Assembly (NCBI GenBank): GCA_902767195.1
Contig: CACXGS010000144.1
Coordinates: 1-5,396 of the forward strand
Source: an uncultured Lachnospiraceae bacterium
Lineage (GTDB): Bacteria; Bacillota_A; Clostridia; Lachnospirales; Lachnospiraceae
Reading direction: 5' to 3'
Length of the DNA stretch: 5,396 nt
The notes beneath the pieces were generated by a model. The model did not search any database. It saw only the letters and a list, made by a program, of their open reading frames with translations, and was not told the DNA's origin. The position numbers were made by a program, and so were the translations under genes. This document shows, in pieces, positions 1 to 5,396 of the stretch (position 1 is its first letter; every line of letters starts with the position of its first letter).

Positions 1-2565
1 CTCCTTCTCCTTGCCGGACTTGACGGCGATCCGCAGGGCTTCCGCCATCTCCTCGATCTGCTGCTGGTCGTCGATCTGCTTGGTGGTATCCACAAAGGTC
101 AGTACCAGACCGGCCAGATCGCCCTCCTTCTTGCGGTTGTCTCCCGTCAGGTAGGGAGAGATCCGGATCAGGTAGGTCTTACCGCCCAGGGATGCCGAAT
201 GGACTTCCATGGGGGTCATGGTGTTCATAACCTCCCGGCAGAGGTTTAAGAGATCGATGGTCACAAAGTTAAAGGACAGATAGCGGAGGGACCGGCCTAC
301 ATCCTGGTCTGCCACCTTGAATTCCGTGGCGATGTACTCGGTAAATTTGCGGATGTTCAGGTCCTTGTCCACCATCAGGATTCCCACCAGGGTGGTGGAC
401 AGGAAATTGGCCAGGTCATTGTTCAGGCTCTCCAGCTCATTGACCTTGGACTGGTATTCCGAGTTGACGGTGTAGAGCTCTTCGTTGACGGACTGGAGCT
501 CCTCGTTGGAGCTCTGCAGCTCTTCGTTGGCGGTGAGAAGTTCCTCGTTGGCCGCTTGGAGTTCGGCATTGACGGACTCCAGCTCCGTGACCGTCTTGCT
601 CAGGTTGTCCTGGGACACGTTGAGTTCCCGTTCCAGGTTGGCGATTCGCTGGGAAGCGGCCACATCGACCTGATAATCCTGGACATCTCCCTTCAGCTCC
701 CTGGTCTCCCGGATAAATGTAATGGCGATAAACTCCGTGGCGGTCCCGTGTTTGTCATAAATGGGCTGGGCCACGATGGAGATATATCCCGGATCCCGGT
801 CAAGGATGCCCGGGACTTCGTTATAAACAATCTTCTTTCGCTGATTCCTGGCGTCCCGAAGGACAGAAGATACGGCAATCTTCAGGTCATTTCTGATCAG
901 GCTGAAGATCTCGGACCGGAAAATTCCCCGGGGAATGGACAGTATATCAGAACATTCGCCGTATGTCTTCCAGATCTCATTCTTCTCATTTACCAGGATG
1001 GTGGCCGGCATCAGGGTCTCAAGGACACTGTTGTCGATGTCGGTGGAATTATAGCTGATCTCCTCCTCATGGTATTCCGGCAGGGGCGGCATCTCGTAGC
1101 TGTTCTCCGCCGTCCGCATGGAGTAGGAGTACTGGTGGCTGGCGGGCAGCTTGCCGGAGGCATTGTGGACGAAAATCTTCTCGTTGGAGCAGATGCATCG
1201 GAAAATGTCATCGTAATCGATGACGGATTCGGACCTGCCCAGGAAAAGATATCCCTTGTCCACCAGAGCCGCATGGAAAATGGCGAAGAGGTTGCGCTGC
1301 AAAACTGCCTGGAAATAAATCAGAAGGTTGCGGCAGCATATAAGGTCCAGCTTCCCGAAAGGAGGATCCTGGAAAACATTGTGCTGGGCAAAAATGATCA
1401 TTTTCCGGATGTCATGGCGGACCACGTATTTGTTGCCTTTCCGGGTAAAGTAGCGGCTCAGGCGGGTGACGCTGACATCGTCGATGATGTTATCTCCGTA
1501 AATACCTCTTCCTGCCACGGCGATGGCATCGTTATCCAGGTCTGTGGCAAAGATCTTGACATCCTTGCGGACGCCCAGCTCTTCCATGGCTTCCGCAAAG
1601 AGGATGGCCACAGAATAGGCTTCCTCACCGGTGGAACAGCCTGCCACCCAGACCCGGATGGCCCGGGAATTCTCCTGGATCAGAAGGGGCTTGATGACGA
1701 CGTCTTTGAGAACGTCGAAGAAATCCCCGTCCCGGAAGAAACTGGTGACCCCGATCAGGACTTCCTTGGACAGAAGCCTGGCTTCCTCAGGGTTCCCGGA
1801 TATATAATTCAAATATTCTTTGAGATTGCGGTTGTGGGTAATGACCATCCTTCTCTCGATCCGGCGGAGAATGGTGGTCTGCTTGTAGTGAGCATAATTG
1901 ATGTTGGTGACCGACTTCAGGATAGAGAAAAGCTTGGTCATCATGTCCTGGTCTGTCATCTCCAGGGGCACTTCCGGCTGGATAATGGAAGTGGAAATGT
2001 GGGACATTTCCCTGGCGATGCTGTCCGGGTTCATGATCATATCCACGAAACCGGTGGAAATGGCGCTCCTGGGCATGCCGTCGAACTTGCAGCTGTCCGG
2101 ATTCTGAACGATGATCATGCCGTTCTTCTCTTTGATGTGGCGGATGCCGTTGGTTCCGTCGGAACCGGTTCCCGACAGGATGACCGCCACGGCCCGGTCC
2201 TCGTAGGAATAGGCCAGGGACCGGAAGAAGACGTCCACGGGATGGTTGATCTTATTGTGGTCATACTCCTTCAGACGCAGGATATCATTGTCAATCTCCA
2301 GATTATAACGAGGAGGGATCATGTAAATATGATTCCTCTCGATCCTGATGCCGTCGGTGGCCTCAATGACGGGCATGATGGTATATTTCCCCAGAATACC
2401 TGCCAGCATACTCTTATGGTTAGGGGCCAGATGCTGGATAATGATAAAGGACATGCCGGTGTTACCTGGAAGAAAAGTAAGCAGCTGCTGCAGGGCCTCA
2501 AGGCCTCCGGCGGAAGCGCCGATTCCCACAACACAGCCGGGAGCCCGGTCTTTGCTTAGTGGCAT
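1..2565 (-). CDS. CheB-CheR-PAS fusion signalling protein (probable hybrid sensor kinase), C-terminus cut by window edge
   Basis: The visible part is 855 codons, open through base 1. Residues 10-190 form a CheB-type methylesterase domain: the GIGASAGG motif carries the nucleophile Ser18, His45 lies in IIIQHLAP, and Asp136 lies in SGTGSDGTNG, giving the full catalytic triad. Residues about 205-465 form a CheR methyltransferase: TSFFRD at 274-279, the SAM-binding motif VWVAGCSTGEEAYS at 305-318, ATDLDNDAI at 340-348, and DLICCRNLLIYF at 407-418. A PAS-like segment (about 515-625) follows, then a coiled coil with NEEL heptads (635-720), then a second PAS-like domain (721-830). In this family the next domain is usually a histidine kinase, sometimes with a receiver; that part is outside the window, so it is inferred. 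There is no CheB receiver, no signal peptide and no membrane segment, so it should be cytosolic. The ATG at 2565 is chosen because AGAAAGGATGGTG lies just upstream (2574-2586). An in-frame ATG at 2592 overlaps the HPt stop (ATGA) but has a poor ribosome site. Confidence 0.93.
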   Translation of the reverse strand, partial: MPLSKDRAPGCVVGIGASAGGLEALQQLLTFLPGNTGMSFIIIQHLAPNHKSMLAGILGKYTIMPVIEATDGIRIERNHIYMIPPRYNLEIDNDILRLKEYDHNKINHPVDVFFRSLAYSYEDRAVAVILSGTGSDGTNGIRHIKEKNGMIIVQNPDSCKFDGMPRSAISTGFVDMIMNPDSIAREMSHISTSIIQPEVPLEMTDQDMMTKLFSILKSVTNINYAHYKQTTILRRIERRMVITHNRNLKEYLNYISGNPEEARLLSKEVLIGVTSFFRDGDFFDVLKDVVIKPLLIQENSRAIRVWVAGCSTGEEAYSVAILFAEAMEELGVRKDVKIFATDLDNDAIAVAGRGIYGDNIIDDVSVTRLSRYFTRKGNKYVVRHDIRKMIIFAQHNVFQDPPFGKLDLICCRNLLIYFQAVLQRNLFAIFHAALVDKGYLFLGRSESVIDYDDIFRCICSNEKIFVHNASGKLPASHQYSYSMRTAENSYEMPPLPEYHEEEISYNSTDIDNSVLETLMPATILVNEKNEIWKTYGECSDILSIPRGIFRSEIFSLIRNDLKIAVSSVLRDARNQRKKIVYNEVPGILDRDPGYISIVAQPIYDKHGTATEFIAITFIRETRELKGDVQDYQVDVAASQRIANLERELNVSQDNLSKTVTELESVNAELQAANEELLTANEELQSSNEELQSVNEELYTVNSEYQSKVNELESLNNDLANFLSTTLVGILMVDKDLNIRKFTEYIATEFKVADQDVGRSLRYLSFNFVTIDLLNLCREVMNTMTPMEVHSASLGGKTYLIRISPYLTGDNRKKEGDLAGLVLTFVDTTKQIDDQQQIEEMAEALRIAVKSGKEKE
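448..573 (-). repeat. Six tandem 21-bp units coding NEEL heptads
   Basis: Residues 665-706 of the CheB-CheR fusion consist of six consecutive 7-residue units of the pattern (A/S/V)NEELxx, such as SNEELQS and VNEELYT; the first and last are degenerate (VNAELQA, VNSEYQS). At DNA level these are 21-bp units with synonymous drift. This is the signalling helix or coiled coil known to join CheR to the downstream PAS domain in this family. Fixed heptad phase suggests a parallel dimer helix that transmits conformational change. Such repeats can slip, so the copy number may vary between strains (inference). Confidence 0.8.
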
Positions 2566-2588
2566 CTTTGATACACCATCCTTTCTTA

Positions 2589-2945
2589 TCATCCCTGTAT
2601 CAACGCAAGGATATGCTGAATCTCTTTGTCTACCCTCTGATATTTGTTCTTCATATCTTCTTCTGTAATATCGGCGGAATCCCGGATACTGTCCAGAAAA
2701 TGACTGATCTCCCGGTTGACAGGAGTCAGTCCCAGGGTCGCTGTCGTCCCTTTCAGTTCATGGGCAGATTCAATAGCCTGGGAGACACTCCCCTCTTCCA
2801 CAGCCTGGTCAAGAATAGCTATGGAGGGATCCTTAACAAACTTCATGAGAAGCTGCCGGTAGAATCTCCGGTCGTACATAGCCTGGGTCAATCCGATCTC
2901 GATATCACATCCCGATGCTTTTAATCTATTAATCATATCCGGCAT
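2589..2945 (-). CDS. Free-standing HPt phosphotransfer protein
   Basis: A 118-residue, all-helical-looking protein with the histidine phosphotransfer motif SAHELKGTTATLGL. His62 (counted from this start) is the predicted phosphorylated histidine, followed by the expected Lys-Gly. The size is typical for a one-domain HPt, and no other domain or membrane segment is visible. HPt proteins shuttle phosphate between receiver domains of hybrid kinases and response regulators. The ATG at 2945 is chosen because AGAGGTG (2952-2958) sits 6 nt upstream. A GTG at 2954 in the same frame overlaps that ribosome site and is less likely. The gene is first in an operon with the CheB-CheR fusion, whose chosen start lies 23 nt beyond this stop, and it is divergent to a receiver-containing pseudokinase. 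These two neighbours are its likely partners (inference). Confidence 0.92.
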   Translation of the reverse strand: MPDMINRLKASGCDIEIGLTQAMYDRRFYRQLLMKFVKDPSIAILDQAVEEGSVSQAIESAHELKGTTATLGLTPVNREISHFLDSIRDSADITEEDMKNKYQRVDKEIQHILALIQG

Positions 2946-2982
2946 GGATGTCACCTCTTTATTTATTACGAAATATATATTG

Positions 2983-2991
2983 ATTATAGCA
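2983..2991 (-). promoter_or_regulatory. Extended -10 promoter for the HPt/CheB-CheR operon
   Basis: On the minus strand the sequence reads TGCTATAAT, a consensus -10 hexamer with the TGn extension. No good -35 is visible at 16-18 nt, which extended -10 promoters tolerate. Transcription would begin near 2976, giving a leader of about 30 nt that holds the AGAGGTG ribosome site of the HPt gene. Confidence 0.6.
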
Positions 2992-3042
2992 CTTTGTAAG
3001 AGAATTTTCTATAAAAGAAGCAAAATATTATAAAAAGTCGGT

Positions 3043-3066
3043 TTCTTGCATGGTGCTGAGCAAGAA
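3043..3066. repeat. Inverted repeat between divergent promoters
   Basis: TTCTTGC (3043-3049) and GCAAGAA (3060-3066) form perfect 7-bp arms around a 10-nt centre. The repeat lies between the two divergent -10 elements, about 20 nt upstream of the plus-strand -35-like hexamer. It could be an operator for a dimeric regulator. No T-run follows, so it is not a terminator. No regulator binding it is identified. Confidence 0.4.
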
Positions 3067-3084
3067 GGTGTGAAAAAGCTTTCA

Positions 3085-3113
3085 TTGTTCTTGGAAACAA
3101 AGTATGTTATTCT
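3085..3113 (+). promoter_or_regulatory. Candidate promoter for the PAS-pseudokinase-receiver gene
   Basis: TTGTTC (3085-3090) and TATTCT (3108-3113) are separated by 17 nt, and TGT directly precedes the -10, giving an extended -10. The -35 matches TTGACA at only three positions. Transcription would start near 3120, leaving a 5' leader of about 90 nt before the start codon at 3210. Confidence 0.5.
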
Positions 3114-3122
3114 AGACAAGAA

Positions 3123-3197
3123 ATGAAAGATACAGCCAGAGATGAATTCATTGAGGCTGAGATGACACATTTTAAAATGATACAATTTGAAATGTAG
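3123..3197 (+). CDS. Possible 24-residue leader ORF upstream of the pseudokinase gene
   Basis: An ATG at 3123 opens 24 codons, ending in a TAG at 3195-3197 that overlaps the AGAGGA ribosome site (3196-3201) of the gene at 3210. The peptide begins MKDTARDEF and is rich in Met, Glu and Phe. Its position would allow translational coupling. Against it: there is no clear ribosome site, its ATG lies almost at the predicted transcription start, and so short an ORF arises often by chance. Not recognised as a known leader peptide. Confidence 0.15.
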   Translation: MKDTARDEFIEAEMTHFKMIQFEM

Positions 3198-3209
3198 AGG
3201 ACAGGAAAT

Positions 3210-4907
3210 ATGAATACATTTGATAAACATTCCCCATCCGACCAGGATTTTTCTTTGAATTTTGAAGATATTTCCAAGATGAATTACCGGCTGATGGTCA
3301 TGATCGATCCAACCACGGGATATGCCCGGGACATCCAGGGCACCAGCAGGTACCTGACAGGTTTTGACCCGGAACATTTTCATTATGACACAGCCATGTC
3401 TCAGGTACTGAGGCATTACTGCCAGGAAGAATCCGCAGCAGACACCATCGAAAGGATGAAGCTTGAGGAAGTCTGTAAAGCCCTTTCCAGGATGGAATGC
3501 TATGAAGTCTTCTACACTGTGATCGGCGACAACCACGAGCTTTCCTACAAGAAGTCGATCTATTACAAGACCAGGCGCGGTCAGATTCTTCATTTTATCC
3601 AGGATATCGGTAATGCCACCATGTCAGTGCACAGTGCCAATGTAGAGCTGAGGGAAAAACTACTGAAAGAATCCCAGAAGACCAGCATGGTCAACCGTAT
3701 GCTGAATCTTCTCAGCCGGGATATGAGAACCGGGCTCTTCTCCCTGATGGGACTGACGGATTCCATTCTTCTGGAGGGACACGAGCTTCAGAAAAATACG
3801 GATGCCCTGGATGAGATTGACCGAATGATAGAGAAGCTCTATCTGACCGGCAAGTTCATGATGGATACCCTGAGTGATATCACAGAGCTGCAGGACGCAT
3901 GCAGCGACCCAAGCCCGGTGCCTTTCACCGCCATATCCATTTCGGAGATGTTCGACTTTCTGGAAGAACCGGTGGCGGAGATATTCCAGTACAGCGATAC
4001 TTTGTTTGACTGGAACGTGGATGGCATCAGCCACCCGGTGATCTACTCAGACGCCCATACACTGAAGGATTTCTTCCTGAGACTCTTCCGCTACATGGTG
4101 AGCATTTCCGCTCCGGGAGGCTGTATCCATGTCAAAGTACGGGAACAGGAAATCTCAGAGAATTCTTCCATGTATTATTTCCAGGTTCATACCGACAACT
4201 GCACCTGGACCATCGATGATTTTAAGAGAAATATTACAGAATATCCGGGAATTTTCCACGAGATCCACGGTGATCCGGACCAGATCGATTACAATCTGAT
4301 CCTTATGCACCGCTATCTGGAGATTCTCGGTGGCGAGTTCACTCTGGTTCACGATGATGAGTGGGGCCACAGTGTTGATATCTCTTTACGCTTTGATCAT
4401 TCGCCGGTTCGTGACAGCGCAAGCGCCGTCGAAGAAAAAGAAGCGGCAGGAAGTTCTCTGGCAGACATCAACCGCCGGATGGTTCACCTGCATCCCGGTG
4501 CGAAAGATCAGGAAATGATCGAGATTCCCGATCTGAGCGGAAAGTCTGCTCTGGTGATTGATGATAATATTATTAATCTGGAAGTGGAAGTTCGCCTCCT
4601 TCAGAATACCGGCCTGTCCGTGACCAGTGCAGATGACGGAATCACAGGACTGGTACGGTTTATGGCGGAGAAGGGGAATTTCGATATTGTGATTCTGGAT
4701 ATCCGGATGCCCGGAATGAATGGTATTGAAGTGGCCCGGAAGATCCGCAGCCTGGATGGGCCTGTGGGACAGGTGCCGATTATCGCCCTGAGTTCGGACG
4801 ATAAGATGCGGGATGTGGAGCACAGTCTGGAAGCGGGAATTAATGAGCATCTGATCAAGCCGGTGGGACCGCCAGAGTTCTATCGGGTGTTGGAGAAATA
4901 TTTATAG
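3210..4907 (+). CDS. PAS / degenerate histidine kinase / receiver protein (pseudokinase response regulator)
   Basis: A 565-residue soluble protein with ribosome site AGAGGA (3196-3201) 8 nt before the ATG. Residues about 24-135 look like a PAS-type sensor (start YRLMVMIDPTTGYARDI, end GQILHFIQDI). A helical linker (145-165) leads into a histidine-kinase-like dimerisation segment at 165-225. There the H-box reads LSRDMRTGL, so Arg170 stands where the phosphorylated His is expected and Gly175 replaces the usual Pro. Residues 275-396 follow the kinase ATPase pattern, including YLEILGGEFTLV, but the N-box asparagines are replaced (Arg291, Tyr295) and the DxGxG and GxGxG boxes are absent. Residues 446-565 are a complete receiver: Asp451/Asp452, phospho-acceptor Asp497 in VILDIRMPG, Ser528 and Lys550. 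It is probably a phosphate sink or protein-interaction output driven by the neighbouring HPt (inference). Automated annotation would probably call it a hybrid sensor histidine kinase. Confidence 0.92.
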   Translation: MNTFDKHSPSDQDFSLNFEDISKMNYRLMVMIDPTTGYARDIQGTSRYLTGFDPEHFHYDTAMSQVLRHYCQEESAADTIERMKLEEVCKALSRMECYEVFYTVIGDNHELSYKKSIYYKTRRGQILHFIQDIGNATMSVHSANVELREKLLKESQKTSMVNRMLNLLSRDMRTGLFSLMGLTDSILLEGHELQKNTDALDEIDRMIEKLYLTGKFMMDTLSDITELQDACSDPSPVPFTAISISEMFDFLEEPVAEIFQYSDTLFDWNVDGISHPVIYSDAHTLKDFFLRLFRYMVSISAPGGCIHVKVREQEISENSSMYYFQVHTDNCTWTIDDFKRNITEYPGIFHEIHGDPDQIDYNLILMHRYLEILGGEFTLVHDDEWGHSVDISLRFDHSPVRDSASAVEEKEAAGSSLADINRRMVHLHPGAKDQEMIEIPDLSGKSALVIDDNIINLEVEVRLLQNTGLSVTSADDGITGLVRFMAEKGNFDIVILDIRMPGMNGIEVARKIRSLDGPVGQVPIIALSSDDKMRDVEHSLEAGINEHLIKPVGPPEFYRVLEKYL

Positions 4908-4919
4908 AGGGGTTTGAGG

Positions 4920-4951
4920 CTGCCGTGCTGAAAAGTGCGGCAGTTTTTTTT
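4920..4951 (+). terminator. Intrinsic terminator after the pseudokinase gene
   Basis: CTGCCG (4920-4925) pairs with CGGCAG (4938-4943). Two wobble pairs and one C-G extend the stem inward around a TGAAAA loop. Eight consecutive Ts (4944-4951) follow at once. It begins 13 nt after the stop codon, so the gene is probably monocistronic. Confidence 0.9.
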
Positions 4952-4963
4952 GTGTGAAGGGGG

Positions 4964-5026
4964 CGGAGTATCGGACAGGGTGCAGGATGCGAGTCGGTTG
5001 GGACCGGAGTATCGGGCAGGTGCAGG
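4964..5026. repeat. Near-tandem direct repeat, two copies of about 22 bp
   Basis: Copy 1 at 4964-4986 and copy 2 at 5005-5026 share CGGAGTATCGG, then CAGG, then TGCAGG; they differ by one substitution and one extra G. They lie 41 nt apart. Copy 2 is inside the left arm of the long palindrome, while copy 1 is just outside it and overlaps its weak outer end. Confidence 0.75.
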
Positions 5027-5210
5027 TTTTCGAAAATGGACTGCTTATGCGCTCGTGCGATCCGTTTCTAAAGGGACCCCGCTTCGGAACTCGCTTCGCT
5101 CAAACATCCTCGCGGGGTCCACAACGGATCTTTCTCGCTGTAAGCAGTTACCATTTTCTCAGGACAGCACCTGCCGATATCTCCGGCCCCAATCCGACTC
5201 TTTGCTACAC
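4980..5210. repeat. Long imperfect palindrome (giant hairpin, possibly ncRNA or MITE-like element)
   Basis: Arms pair progressively inward: GAGTCGG 4991-4997 with 5194-5200, TTGGG 4998-5002 with 5188-5192, CCGGAG 5004-5009 with 5181-5186, TATCGG 5010-5015 with 5174-5179, CAGGTGC 5017-5023 with 5167-5173, GAAAATGG 5032-5039 with 5151-5158, CTGCTTA 5041-5047 with 5141-5147, GATCCGTT 5059-5066 with 5123-5130, and GGACCCCGC 5074-5082 with 5112-5120. That is about 64 pairs, with a 29-nt apical loop (5083-5111) containing CGCTTCG twice. A weak GTG/CAC pair (4980-4982 with 5208-5210) may close the base. No T-run follows either arm, so it is not a simple terminator. Open frames crossing it are by-products of the palindrome. 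It could be a dispersed intergenic palindromic element or a structured RNA; the sequence alone cannot decide. Confidence 0.85.
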
Positions 5211-5220
5211 TAGCGCGAAC

Positions 5221-5257
5221 TCGGCCGCAAGTGGTTAATTATAATACTTGCGGCCGA
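5221..5257. repeat. Perfect 12-bp hairpin with AT-rich loop
   Basis: TCGGCCGCAAGT (5221-5232) and ACTTGCGGCCGA (5246-5257) are perfect inverted copies around a 13-nt loop, GGTTAATTATAAT. The loop contains TATAAT on both strands, but no -35 fits on either side. No T-tract follows in either direction. It starts 10 nt after the long palindrome and may belong to the same element, or be an operator or RNA stem. Confidence 0.8.
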
Positions 5258-5265
5258 AAGCAAGG

Positions 5266-5396
5266 ATGATCGGGCAAAGTATCAGTACAACAGATGACAA
5301 ACAGAGCGCAACGGGTTTACATGGAGAGGATGATGTGGTAGCCTGGCCAGGCGCCAGCCCGGTCCCCGACCGGATGGCCGCATGGGCTGGTGTACC
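5266..5396 (+). CDS. Possible start of an unidentified gene, cut by window edge
   Basis: An ATG at 5266 opens 43 codons that stay open to the edge; the product begins MIGQSISTTDDKQSATGLHG. AAGG lies directly against the ATG, too close for a good ribosome site. I recognise no family. The second half overlaps strongly self-pairing, GC-rich DNA, so the frame may be open by chance within an RNA gene. The minus strand is also open here, ending in a TAA inside the hairpin loop at 5237-5239, which weakens the coding case further. Confidence 0.18.
   Translation, partial: MIGQSISTTDDKQSATGLHGEDDVVAWPGASPVPDRMAAWAGV
5337..5396. other. GC-rich multi-branch fold, possible structured RNA, cut by window edge
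   Basis: GGTA (5337-5340) can pair with TACC (5393-5396). Inside it are a self-complementary CCTGGCCAGG (5342-5351) and a 9-bp stem pairing CGCCAGCCC (5352-5360) with GGGCTGGTG (5384-5392). Within that stem are GGTC/GACC around CCC (5361-5371) and ATG/CAT around GCCG (5374-5383). Nearly every base has a partner, which suggests a functional RNA, but the strand is undetermined and I cannot match it to a known class. GC-rich DNA also folds by chance. Confidence 0.3.

Noticed and set aside
556..2559. 667-codon open frame on the plus strand
   Set aside because: It lies antisense to the CheB-CheR fusion, whose minus-strand translation shows complete family motifs. The plus-strand product has no recognisable domain and is a mirror of the real gene's codon bias.
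3009..3593. 194-codon minus-strand frame across the promoter region and the start of the pseudokinase gene
   Set aside because: No domain, no ribosome site at its start, and it is antisense to a well supported gene.
4386..4858. Minus-strand frames of 154 and 85 codons opposite the receiver domain
   Set aside because: Antisense shadows of the receiver, whose plus-strand motifs are complete.
4935..5238. Two overlapping plus-strand frames of 92 and 94 codons after the terminator
   Set aside because: They run through the terminator stem or T-run region and across both arms of the long palindrome, have no good ribosome site, and resemble no protein family. The open frames follow from the palindromic sequence.
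4964..5257. CRISPR array
   Set aside because: The repeats are two imperfect copies plus inverted arms, without regular spacers and with no cas gene in view.
4980..5257. Insertion sequence with a transposase
   Set aside because: No transposase reading frame and no clear target-site duplication are visible. A non-autonomous element remains possible and is reported as a repeat instead.
5221..5257. Intrinsic terminator
   Set aside because: The stem is strong, but neither strand has a T-run after it and the loop is long.

Overview
This window looks like a chromosomal segment from a mid-GC, low-branching Firmicute, most likely a clostridial gut or anaerobe lineage of the Lachnospiraceae type. The evidence is purine-rich AGAGG-type Shine-Dalgarno sites, TATAAT-like extended -10 promoters in an AT-rich spacer, balanced-GC coding DNA, and the style of the PAS/hybrid-kinase proteins. 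The taxonomic placement is an inference.

Left half (1-2945, minus strand): a two-gene operon reads leftward. The first gene (2945-2589) is a small free-standing HPt phosphotransfer protein with an intact AHELKG motif. The second (from 2565, running off the left edge) is a large fusion of a CheB methylesterase, a CheR methyltransferase, a PAS domain, a heptad-repeat coiled coil and a second PAS-like domain. The window cuts it at residue 855, and the missing C-terminus probably carries a histidine kinase. An AT-rich divergent promoter region (2946-3209) holds one extended -10 promoter in each direction and a 7-bp inverted repeat between them.

Centre (3210-4907, plus strand): a divergent 565-residue protein has a PAS-like sensor, a histidine-kinase-like module and a complete C-terminal receiver domain. 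The kinase module seems catalytically dead: the H-box histidine is Arg, the N-box asparagines are gone and the glycine-rich ATP-lid boxes are missing. The receiver keeps its full phosphorylation site. A natural reading is a cytosolic phosphorelay in which the CheB/CheR/PAS protein (if it ends in a kinase) passes phosphate through HPt to the receiver of the pseudokinase. No DNA-binding or nucleotide-cyclase output is visible. A strong intrinsic terminator (4920-4951) follows the gene.

Right end (4952-5396): no convincing gene. It holds a near-tandem direct repeat, a very long imperfect palindrome of about 210-230 nt, a perfect 12-bp hairpin, and at the very edge a dense GC-rich multi-branch fold that overlaps an open reading frame running off the window. 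This stretch is the least explained part of the window and looks like a dispersed palindromic element and/or structured RNA.
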